From Berberis thunbergii (taxonomy: Eukaryota > Streptophyta > Magnoliopsida > Ranunculales > Berberidaceae), in assembly GCA_003290165.1 (NCBI GenBank), contig QNQO01000506.1:434001-498000 (forward strand): a stretch of 64,000 bases of DNA. Direction: 5' to 3'. The notes below the pieces were generated by a model. It searched no databases and had not been told where the DNA came from. It saw only the letters and a list, made by a program, of their open reading frames with translations. Positions 33,340 to 41,480 of the stretch are shown here, in pieces (position 1 is the first letter of the stretch; the number at the start of each line of letters is the position of its first letter). The position numbers and the translations under genes were made by a program.

Positions 33340-34258
33340 CTTCGGTTAGATTCGTCTGAGGTGCAGGGCGAGATCCATTCCGGCAGTTCCTGGCAATATG
33401 CCCTGGCCTACCACAGGTGTAGCAAAGGAACTGTGTTGAATCATTCTTGGAGGGATGTTTCTGTCCATTCTGATTTCGCGGAGGATTCTGATTCTGATGG
33501 TTGCAGTTCTAATTGTTTCGGTTCTGCTGGTTCCGATTCTGATGGTTCCGGTTTTTATTGTTATTCTGATTTTTCATTGTCTTTCCATTAAGTTTCAGAG
33601 AAACAGGAGTAGACTTCTTATGGTTTGAAATAATCAGAACTTCCTCTTTTTGATCTTGTTTCCTGGCTTCCTCCTCAATACGAAGTCGGGTTATCAAGCT
33701 TTCTAGGGAAAACTCTTTAGTTTTATGCCTAAGGACATTCTTAAAATCTTTCCAGCTAGGGGGCAATTTGTCTATCACAACAGCTACTTGAAATTGCTCA
33801 TCTAAAGTCATTCCCTCAGATATAATTTCATGAGCAATCTTTTGAAGCTCATGTGATTGGGTTTCCACAGATTTATCATCAGTCATTTGAAATTTCAGAT
33901 AGCGATTGACAGCATATTTCTTTGTGCCAGCCTCCTCAGTGTCATATTTCTTTCTAAGGGCTTCCCAAATATCTTTTGCAGTTTGTTCAGTACAGTAATA
34001 ATCATAAAGATCACCAGACAGACCATTCAGGATAAAATTTTTACATAAAAAATCATTTTCAATCCAACGGTCGAATTCTTTAATTTGGGTTTCAGTAGGC
34101 TCAGCAGGCATGGTAGGTTTTTCAGTATCACAAACATATGCAACCTTTTGTGTTGTTAGAAAAAACAACATCTTTTGTCTCCATCTTTTAAAGTGTTGGC
34201 CCTCTAAACAAAAGGGCCTATTAAGGTCTTTAGCAGCAATTTCAGTAATTGAATTCAT
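33340..34258 (-). pseudogene. Copia-1 gag
   Basis: Begins MNSITEIAAKDLNRPFCLEG at 34258. UBN2-type gag motifs follow: FKRWRQKMLFFLTTQKVAYV, FLCKNFILNGLSGDLYDYYC, ELQKIAHEIISEGMTLDEQF, VAVVIDKLPPSWKDFKNVLR, and an Asn/Gln-rich basic tail. A stop lies near 33509. The knuckle CYTCGRPGHIARNC follows at about 33385-33430. Gag forms the particle. Confidence 0.9.
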
Positions 34259-34285
34259 GGCAGATGTAGAAATACGTCTTAAAAT

Positions 34286-34924
34286 TGTTGAGAAATATGT
34301 TGTAAATTCGAAAATAAAAGAAGGAACGATGGTACCAATTTTGCTTGGGTTGAGTCGCAGACTAGGTCGCTCTCTTTAAGACGTTTCGCGGCTCTGCCCA
34401 AAATTGTGCAAGCAGTTTCGTAGCCCCGCCGTCCCCAGGATAAAACAGCCCAGAATCTTCTCTGTCTCGTTCAAAAATTGAACGGTATACAAATCACCCT
34501 AAATCTCCAGGAAATAAAGCAGCAACAAACAAGAAGCATAAACAGAGAAAGCTAGAACTGTTTGCTGGAAGCAGAAACTCGAAAACCTTTAAAATCACGG
34601 AGCCAAAGAGATTGTTTGGACTCAGTCCTCTTTAGAAATTTTTTTCGTTTTGCTATCTAAATGACCCAACTCGCTCGCCCGGACGGACGGCAGCGGCAGG
34701 CGCGAGGGCCTATCTCTCCCCTCCTCATAAAAGAGTGGTACTCCCAAGGGGTCCAAACCCAAGTCCTAACTATCTTCTTATATACTCTACCTCAAAAAGA
34801 TATATAGTAGATATGGGACTATAAAATAGAGAGTGGCTCAAAGATCAACATAGGAAAGGGAGGTCCAGGGTTCAAAACCAGGTAAACACACATTTGTTTT
34901 TATTAAAAAGCCAAATTTGCAACA
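34286..34924 (-). repeat. 5' LTR of Copia-1 (internally deleted)
   Basis: 639 bp, with the same ends as the 3' LTR. Deletions remove most of the segment equivalent to 29200-29440. The gag ATG lies only 28 bases inside this LTR, and no standard primer-binding site is recognisable in that gap. Confidence 0.88.
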
Positions 34925-35315
34925 AGAACTCATCAACCTGCTCACAAAAGAAATTTATTCTATATGCATTCAAACTGAAGCCATCGGCTTTATCTCCCCA
35001 AGTTCCAGCTAAAGCACGCACAGTTGTTGTCCCATGGAGTTCCTTCCTTTTGGTTGTTCCAACACCAGAAGCACGATCTTTAGTTTCTCCATCTAGACTT
35101 TTCTCCAGAGTCTCTTCAACATACAGAAGAAGGTGATCATCAAGAGCACCTGCTTCATGTAATTTTCTACAGGCCTCTAAGCATGCAAGCTGCTTAGTGA
35201 AATGGATGGTTTTTGTAAAAGGGCCAACTATTTTTGGCATTACAGCATTAGGAGGTAAATTTAAAATGCACTCACCGGAATGCTGCAACACAATGCTATA
35301 CTTCTTCTCAAAGTA
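34925..35315 (-). pseudogene. DCL2: Captured fragment of a Dicer-like protein (DCL2-like), dimerisation-domain region
   Basis: Directly follows the SPP fragment in the same reading frame. Motifs: SIVLQHSGECILNLPPNAVM, PKIVGPF, KQLACLEACRKLHEAGALDD, then KRKELHGTTTVRALAGTWGD and LNAYRINFFCEQVDEF. The LACLEACRKLHEAGAL...HLL motif is the Dicer dimerisation domain (DUF283), which follows the helicase in plant Dicer-like proteins. The GTTKRKELHGTT stretch fits DCL2 best, from memory. Dicer-like proteins cut double-stranded RNA into small RNAs. Neither helicase nor RNase III domains are present. Copia-1 interrupts the fragment at 34924. Confidence 0.75.
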
Positions 35316-36246
35316 ATCTTCGTCTATCTTCAATTTCTCATAAGCAAAATATACGTCGTCAATCGTGGCAACTTCATAAAGCAAAGGCAGCTCCTTGATG
35401 CAAGATATATCCTTTCTCGGAACAGAAGAAGCTTGCAAATGAGCTAGTAATCCAAGCCAATATGCATTTGACTGTGATTCTGCTTCATGTCTCATCAGCA
35501 GGGTTCGCTTTGCTCTGTCCAACTCCCTTTGGGCAATCTTGTTGATGTACAAACCTCTAAGAACATTCTTGCATGCATCAACAGCTTTGTAGACCTTGGC
35601 AGGAGTTGAAGTCACTGAGATCACATACCACCAAGGTTCAGCCTATCAAACAAGCTTAATTCGAAGGACACATCATAAGTTAATCCTAAAGAATCCCGAA
35701 CTGTGGTAAAGAGCCTAGAGTTAATGATCCCTACTAACAAGTCCAGCGTGATGCCAAAGAAGAGTGGATGACTGTTAAGTTTTCCTCGCAGATCCCTATT
35801 CACATCCTTCGACTCACGTACTAGTGACTCCTCCAAATTTGATTGTTCATCTATATGCAAATTGCTAACCAACTCAAACAGATCTTGCCCTTCAAAGGTA
35901 AAACCCCATCTATTTGGTGCAGGGCCAGCAATATATGCACAGGCCCTCTCATTAGTATCCTTCAAGAACACTTGCTGAAACTGCAGATCAGAGGGCGACC
36001 GTCGAAACACAATTGGATTAACTTCAGGTTCCCCAGCAGTTCTTGTCGCTTTAACTGTACCCGGGCAATCAAGAATGCAAGATTCTGTTTCAGTTCCCTA
36101 ACGATGCTTACCTCCATATTGTCACCCACAAACTGATTCATAACAGCATCTTTGACAGCCTGCAGTGCCAATTTTTGTAAGGATTGTGGGGTAGGCTCCA
36201 TAAAGCCCTAATCACCATTCAGCATTGCAGACATGACGCCGGGCAT
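35316..36246 (-). pseudogene. SPP: Captured fragment of chloroplast stromal processing peptidase (SPP, M16 metalloprotease), C-terminal part
   Basis: In the host, SPP removes transit peptides from proteins imported into chloroplasts. This intronless piece matches the C-terminal half of SPP from memory: SAMLNGD, MEPTPQSLQKLALQAVKDAV, MNQFVGDNMEVSIV, then after a frame change TVKATRTAGEPEVNPIVFRR, SPSDLQFQQVFLKDTNERAC, AYIAGPAPNRWGF, and after another change YVISVTSTPAKVYKAVDACK, RELDRAKRTLLMRHEAES, AYWLGLLAHLQASSVPRKD, ending KLKIDED. Two frameshifts and a stop (GD*GF) are present. The HXXEH zinc site lies in the N-terminal half and is absent. The lack of introns over about 300 residues suggests capture from spliced RNA. 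Confidence 0.85.
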
Positions 36247-36264
36247 AATAGCATTGGTTCTCAA

Positions 36265-37175
36265 CTAATCGTCCCATGAATCACCCTTTGGAGTCAGTAG
36301 ACTCTTACGAACGATCAGAGTCTCATGGCCATCTCCATATTCATCATCATCATACACAGGCTCTCCAAGCTCCTCAATGTCGTCTACCACATCTTCTTCA
36401 ATCAGGACATTGTTACCTTTCTGAATAGCAGACTTGCACTCAGTCGCTCTATGTCCATGTTCATCGCATCTGAAACATCTAATATTTGAGTTAGAATTAA
36501 CCTGCGGTGGCTGCTGGGTACGACGAGATTCTTGAGGGCGAACTGGCCGACTGCTTTGATCACTTATGATCATTGGCCTCATGTTCTGTTGTTTCTCCAC
36601 AGCAAGTGCATGCTGGTAGGCTTCAGAAACGGTCATCAACGAGTGAAGTCGCTGAAATAAGGGTTGAGTGTAGCTTAAAGGAAGGAAGTGACCCTTCATC
36701 TTCTCCCAATTAGTGATTTTGGCCTTGCCCTGCCTGTCTCGTGCTCGCTTCAACTGCTCCCACCATGCTGATGTTTTGCCTTTGAGTTTTTTAGCAACTA
36801 ATTTCACCTTGACATGATCTTGGACTTTCTTATACTAAAAATACACTCAACTTCATTCAACCAATCCACGAATCCTTCGCCCTGTAACGTACCAAAAAAA
36901 TCGGGTAGATCCACTGTGAAACCAAGATTTTCATGACGATCCTCTCGACCACGACGCTCCCAGAATCGAGCACTATTGTGATACAGGTTTTCGAAACTGG
37001 AATCAGAATCGTGATCTTCCATCTCATGATTACCAAAATCCTACGCCGTTAGACGCTGGGTTAACTCTGCAACTTGCCTCTGTAAATCCTCAATCACCAC
37101 ATCCTAAACGTTACGATCATGGTTTAAGGCTTCCTCGTTCGGAACCTGCCCGCGACGACCACGACCACCAGCCAT
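36265..37175 (-). pseudogene. gag of the gene-carrying element
   Basis: Starts MAGGRGRRGQVPNEEALNHD at 37175, then a coiled stretch (IEDLQRQVAELTQRL) with two stops. The core is FTVDLPDFFGTLQGEGFVDW and LNEVECIF; then KLKGKTSAWWEQLKRARDRQ, WEKMKGHFLPLSYTQPLFQR, and the knuckle CFRCDEHGHRATEC. The order and motifs are those of chromovirus gag. It ends with SLLTPKGDSWDD at 36265, just where the gag-protease linker would begin. The peptidase fragment starts about 20 bases further on. Confidence 0.85.
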
Positions 37176-37227
37176 GAAAACTGATGAAATCTCACCCCCA
37201 AGAAGATGTTGAAGCTCTGATACCAAC

Positions 37228-37605
37228 TAACGCCGAACATAATAGTGATTATCCCGCAAGCTAGTTCAACAAACAATTCACAAGGAATGATACAAGAGAT
37301 TCGCCCAAAAACATAGAGAAATAACTCTAATGTTCAATTAAATCACTCAAATCAAAGGTCTATTACAATATTGAGGAAGAGCTCTATTTATAGTGCTCAA
37401 ATAACATGAATAATAAGCACATATTCCTAAAAGAAAAAATATAATCAAATACTAAAATAACAAGCATTTTATTCTAAAAATAAAAAGTAAAGCCTAATCC
37501 TAAGGAAACTAAAAATACTCTTAATTAAATTGAAAGATTACGAATAAGTTATTTAGTAAATAACTTTGAGAGCAAATTAGGAACCCTAGAAACCCTCCTA
37601 CATCA
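37228..37605 (-). repeat. 5' LTR of the gene-carrying element, with adjacent primer-binding site
   Basis: Matches 27492-27872. On the minus strand its inner end is followed within two to three bases by TGGTATCAGAGC (37214-37225), complementary to the initiator tRNA-Met end used by many plant LTR elements. Confidence 0.9.
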
Positions 37606-37912
37606 ATTTTACAACTTCCTTACTTTGGAGCCTCCAAAGGACATATCAAACTTACTAAAGAACGTGCAAAAGTACATCACTCTTGAAGAGATGACATCGG
37701 CCAGGGAAGGTGAAAATGAGGCCAAGCAATCCCTCAAGACCCGAGACAGGGGAGATGCAAAGAGGCGTGAGGAGGATGACAAATCCAAAAGGAGGCAAAA
37801 CAACAGCAGGGTCGAATTTGACAAGGTCACCAACTTTAATATAAGGTACCCCAACTACATCCTGCTCAACACCAGTTTGTCAAAAATCTTCTCCGCCATG
37901 AAGAGATGGGAG
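37606..37912 (+). pseudogene. Gypsy-B gag, 3' part
   Basis: Resumes with FYNFLTLEPPKDISNLLKNV, then QKYITLEEMTSAREGENEAK, a charged run (RDRGDAKRREEDDKSKRRQN) and NYILLNTSLSKIFSAMKR. The LEPP..S.LL...Q.YI..EE order matches Gypsy-A and plant Gypsy gag in general. It ends where the hAT-like terminus starts at 37913. Confidence 0.8.
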
Positions 37913-38200
37913 CAAGGGAGGAGCTACTACCAGAGTAAGGGGGCAATTCCCCCCCCCCCCCCCCCCCCCCCCCAACGTAAATATTTTTTTCTACTACCAT
38001 TATGAGGTGCTAGAATTTGATGTTCTCTGTTAGTTTCTGCCTCTCTCAAATCACCTAAAATTCTATACTGCCCCCCTCAATTCTAAATTTTTGCTTCTCA
38101 ACTCCTATTTTTATTATAATTTAGTAGATATATTTCCTAGTAATTCTTTGGAAAAAAGTTGTAATAAGAAAATAAACAAAGAAGGGAAAAAACAATCATT
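37913..38200. mobile_element. hAT-like transposon terminus (hAT-B), partner end not found
   Basis: Starts CAAGGGAGGAGCTACTACCA, then GTAAGGGGGCAATT and a C run of about 24 (37949-37972), then CTGCCCCCCTCAATTCTA near 38068. The same arrangement (CAGGGGC...GTAAGGGGGACAATTGCCCCCC ... GCCCCCCTTTA) opens the complete hAT at 39539. No matching right terminus or 8-bp duplication of GATGGGAG was found, so it is a fragment or has been overwritten. Confidence 0.5.
37949..37972. repeat. Poly(C) tract
   Basis: About 24 consecutive C within the hAT-like terminus. A homopolymer this long is also a likely site of sequencing or assembly length error. Confidence 0.9.
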
Positions 38201-38455
38201 TTGTGGATTTTGATATATCAATACCTATATAATCGTGAAAAAATTTATAATTCTTTTACAATATTATATAATCGTGAAATATATCATTTCTTCTCATGTT
38301 CTTTAGAAGGTTCTACTAAGTTGGTGTTGATCTTCAACATCAACTTATGGTCTATCTGCCAATGTGGTTTATTATTAAAGACCCTTTTTGGCTTGATGAC
38401 CGGACCTGCCTCTTTGGGCTTCTAGGATCAGGCATTTTATCCATGATAAGAGTGA
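38201..38455. other. Unassigned sequence
   Basis: Contains two copies of TATAATCGTGAAA (38226-38240 and 38266-38280) and a short open stretch (MWFIIKDPFWLDDRTCLFGL) with no recognised family. Confidence 0.3.
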
Positions 38456-39190
38456 AGTGTTTGTTTAATGCAGAAGGATCTGAGTCAGATGATGATGAGC
38501 TGTTAGATAGCACATTATTAGGACTAAGATATCTTGAATTAGCAAATCAATGCAAGGATGACAAGAAATCATAATTCTATTTCTAATTTGGCAGTTTTGG
38601 GTGCGTTTTAGTATTTTGGCCATAACTGTAGCTACGAGTATCAGAATCACGCAAACGACCCCAATTCTGAAAACTTTTTTCAACGCGCATGACGTGGTCA
38701 ACAAGCTATGCTCATTTCACATCTTTTCGAACTTGGGTCGTTTGCGCGATTCTGATACTCGTAGCCAAAATTATGGCCAAAATACTAAAACGCACCCAAA
38801 ACTGCCAAATTAGAAATAGAATTATGATTTCTTGCCATCCTTCCGCTGATCTGCTAATTCAAGATATCTTAGTGCTAATAACGTGCTATCTGACAGCTTA
38901 TTATTCAACGAGCTTATTATTCTGATCTTCTCTTTTCAATGAGCATAGCTTGTTGACCACGACGTGCGCATTGAAAAGAGTTTTCCAAATTGGAGTCATT
39001 TGCACGATTCTGATACTCATAGCCAAAGTAATGGCCAAAATACTAAAACGCACCCAAAACTGCCAAATTAGAAATAGAATTATGATTTCTTGCCATCTTT
39101 GCTCTGCTAATTCAAGATATCTTAGTGCTAATAACGTGCTATCTGACAGCTCAACATCATCTAACTCGGATCCTCCTGCATCATTGTTCC
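38456..39190. repeat. Triplicated repeat, one copy direct and two inverted
   Basis: A block reading GATATCTTGAATTAGCAAAT ... GGGTGCGTTTTAGTATTTTG ... GTGGTCAACAAGCTATGCTC occurs forward at about 38515-38725. It occurs again in reverse complement at about 38726-38890 (partly deleted) and 38930-39150. The forward copy and third copy could pair as a hairpin with arms of about 210 bp. An open stretch (ELLDSTLLGLRYLELA) is encoded by the plus strand in the first copy and by the minus strand in the third. Gene identity unknown. Confidence 0.85.
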
Positions 39191-39268
39191 TCATGATGGA
39201 TGATCTTTGCCACGTGTACGATCATGATCAGAGGACTATTTGATGTATCATAAGAGACAATGAGAAAA

Positions 39269-39370
39269 CCCGAACAGTTAGAAGCATCATCATCATCATC
39301 AAAGCCCATTCCCGAACAGTTAGAAGCATCATCATCATCATCAAAGCCCATTCCCGAACAGTTAGAGGCA
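39269..39370 (+). repeat. 42-bp tandem repeat, about 2.4 copies
   Basis: Unit CCCGAACAGTTAGAAGCATC plus (ATC)n and AAAGCCCATT. In the open plus-strand frame (39260-39448) it encodes the 14-residue unit EQLEASSSSSKPIP. It contains an ATC microsatellite (5 repeats). No gene is recognised around it. Confidence 0.85.
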
Positions 39371-39538
39371 AACTATGAAAATTTTGAAATCTGCACCAAC
39401 CGAAGAACTAATTGCTCAGCTGGTTCTATTTCAGTTTTCGGGATATGATACAGGTTCTATTTCTTTTTTTGGGATCTGACACATTAATTACTTGTTATTG
39501 ATGCACTTTCTTATTATCTTGCACGATTGCTGTAAACT

Positions 39539-41021
39539 CAGGGGCAGATCTATGTGTTAGGTAAGGGGGACAATTGCCCCCCTTATCTTTTAAAAAAAAT
39601 TTAACTAAGTTACCCATATTTTTTTCGTTGCCCCCTTTAAAATTTTATGCTGCCCCCCTTTATTTGAAATATTGACTTCTAACTCCACTAAAAATTAAAA
39701 CAACAATTTTTTTTTAAACTCCACCGTCACCAATCCCACTTCAATACTCCATTTTTTTAATATCCATTTTTTTTTAATTTCCACCCTCTCTCTTTATTTT
39801 ATGTTTTTAATATCTCTCTCTTAATTCCCACCAACTCATTTTAACTCATTCACCCCTATGCACACAGAGAGCAACAAAGAAACCATAAGAAAAGTACCAT
39901 ACATGGTGGGTTTGCTTTGGGATGCATGTGATCATATTCAAATTAAAATTTTTAATTGGGTTGGGGATTCGAGGGAAATTATACATCATCATTGGTTTTC
40001 TTTTGTTTTGTTAAAAAAATAAAGAAAAGAAAAATTAAGATTATCTTACCTCAGACTCAACTAGCATATGGTGGTAAGAGTGATAAAATATTAGTTAACA
40101 TATTACATTAATTTAGGGGTTGGGATCTGATCTGCTTTGTTTTCTCTCTGATCTTTCAAAATCAAAAGTAATCATTTAGGTTTGGGGCGATCGGAAAAAC
40201 ACGATGGTCATAGGTTGATTCGGCTAAGCTGTTGTTTGTCTGCTTCACCTGAGCTAGCCCAAAAAAGAAAATTCTCTCTCTATATACACACACATATATT
40301 TCCCTTCCGAGAAGACATACAAGAATAAGAAGATAAAAGAGAGTGGGTTGGTTGTGTAAGTGTTATCCTCGGAGGCTCTGACTCAGGACTGAGTTTCAGA
40401 GAAGAAGAGACAAACGGACAGACAAAGCAAGAGGAGAACAGGAAGGAGGATTCCAAAAATAAAATTGTTGTCCGACAAATTCACTTGAATCCATCCAGTC
40501 CAGTCCAGCTACTACTCCTTGGACTATACCGTCATGCTGCCTCAAAGCCAGAAAGAAAGTTAGATGTCTGCTCCTCACCAACTCCCATCTAATACCACCA
40601 TTCATGCTTCTGTTTTCTCCAAGTAAAAAAAAAGGAAGCTCTTAATTAGCTAGGTACAGTTGAATTAATCAGGCCATGTATATTGTTTTTTTTTTGAAAG
40701 GCGAGCTGGGTTTTCAAGGATCCCATAACCTATTAACTGGGCGACCTAGCGGTCAACACCAATTAGAAAGTAACCATGCCGCAGGTGGGATTCGAAGCTA
40801 GGACGTGGGGGACAAACCCACACAGCCCTAACCACTAGACCATAACACCATTGGCACCATGTATATTGTTTGTATAGTTGAATTAATCATCTTTCTTTCA
40901 CAATCACGCCATGTCACCCTGATTGCAAAATATGGTTGTAAAAAACTCAGTTTTTTAATATTTTCGTAAATAGTTATGTACTATTTGCCCCCCTTTATCT
41001 GCAATCCTGGCTCCGCCCCTG
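39539..41021. mobile_element. Non-autonomous hAT transposon, 1.48 kb, with 8-bp target duplication
   Basis: Left terminus CAGGGGCAGATCTATG; right terminus on the minus strand CAGGGGCGGAGCCAGGATTG, a short imperfect inverted repeat. The target duplication TGTAAACT flanks it exactly (39531-39538 and 41022-41029), 8 bp as for hAT. No transposase ORF is present, so it depends on another hAT. A SINE sits inside it. Confidence 0.9.
40689..40856 (-). mobile_element. tRNA-derived SINE with 15-bp target duplication, nested in the hAT element
   Basis: On the minus strand it begins with a tRNA-like head: an A-box-like TGGTCTAGTGGTTAGG, then a B-box-like GCTTCGAATCCCACC about 35 bases later. It has a short body ending ACCCAGCTCGCCTTTC and an A tail (T run 40689-40695). 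Both sides carry CCATGTATATTGTTT (40674-40688 and 40857-40871). RNA polymerase III promoter boxes and an A tail are diagnostic of SINEs. Full length is about 168 bp. Confidence 0.9.
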
Positions 41022-41029
41022 TGTAAACT

Positions 41030-41480
41030 GGCATTATTATGACTGTTTCATGAGCATCTCCTAATTGTAAATAATTTTTTTCTATGAGTTCAGTAGAATA
41101 TATGGATTGAATTCATAGTGATTCCTGGTTTTCCAAATTTTCGTGTATATCAAGTGCTGTATTTGGTGTGGTTTGGTTTCTTGTTAGTTTCTATTTGCTG
41201 GTTTTCATTCGCACATCAGTTATTTTCTAACTCTATTCTGTCCTTCTAATCCTGCTCTGTCCTCTAGTAAGTGTTTGAAAAAGGTTCAAGGGACATCATA
41301 TTTGCAAAAAAATTCTGCTTGCAAGACATGTGAACTTTAAGTAACTTGATTCACAGTACATATGTTGGAATTAATTTAATTTATTTGTTTTAAAAATGAA
41401 AGTTTTGCATGGGCTAGTGATAGCTTCCCTTATTAGCATACTTCAGAAATACAAAAGCTCAGTCCAAACAATGTTTTCAG
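41030..41480. other. 3' flank of RCP-2, no gene
   Basis: AT-rich sequence between the hAT right target duplication and the stop codon of the root-cap-family gene. No feature recognised. Confidence 0.5.

Larger units (their letters stand above)
28856..34924 (-). mobile_element. Ty1/Copia LTR retrotransposon (Copia-1) nested in the Dicer-like fragment
   Basis: LTRs 34286-34924 (5', 639 bp) and 28856-29803 (3', 948 bp), both starting TGTTG and ending CAACA on the plus strand. Target duplication AGAAC (28851-28855 and 34925-34929). Order on the minus strand: gag with CCHC, protease, integrase, RT, RNase H, the Copia order. The 5' LTR is about 310 bp shorter because of deletions. Several stops and frameshifts make it inactive. 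It shows that the host-gene chimera existed before Copia-1 arrived. Confidence 0.92.
27492..37605 (-). mobile_element. Chromovirus-type LTR element carrying three host-gene fragments (SPP, DCL2-like, PATROL1-like) in place of pol
   Basis: LTRs at 37228-37605 (5') and 27492-27872 (3'), about 380 bp each and visibly diverged. Target duplication ATTTT (27487-27491, 37606-37610). The primer-binding site TGGTATCAGAG lies at 37215-37225 beside the 5' LTR. Minus-strand order is gag (37175-36265), stromal processing peptidase fragment (about 36246-35316), Dicer-like fragment (about 35315-34925 and 28855-28622), DUF810/PATROL1 fragment (about 28622-28110), a short pol remnant (about 28050-27873) and the 3' LTR. 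Protease, RT, RNase H and integrase are missing. It must have moved using proteins from another element. Copia-1 inserted later, inside the Dicer-like part. Confidence 0.88.
26050..37912 (+). mobile_element. Gypsy-B LTR retrotransposon remnant, split by the 27492-37605 element
   Basis: Putative 5' LTR (about 26050-26615) with a TATATAAG box at 26432, then the leader ACATCAGTTTGGTGTCGTCT, then gag in two parts (26700-27491 and 37606-37912). The rest of the element is absent; at 37913 sequence like an hAT terminus begins. Gag is related to Gypsy-A. It is the oldest layer of a three-deep nest: Gypsy-B holds a chromovirus-type element, which holds Copia-1. Confidence 0.8.

Noticed and set aside
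34872..35624. 250-codon ORF as a single intact host gene
   Set aside because: It is a chimera: SPP C-terminus up to about 35316, Dicer-like after it, ending in Copia-1 LTR sequence.
37625..38005. 126-codon ORF with a poly-proline end
   Set aside because: The first part is Gypsy-B gag; the proline run is the poly(C) tract of the adjoining hAT-like terminus.
40711..40856. Functional tRNA gene
   Set aside because: The A and B boxes are present, but there is no closed acceptor stem. The A tail and 15-bp target duplications show a SINE.
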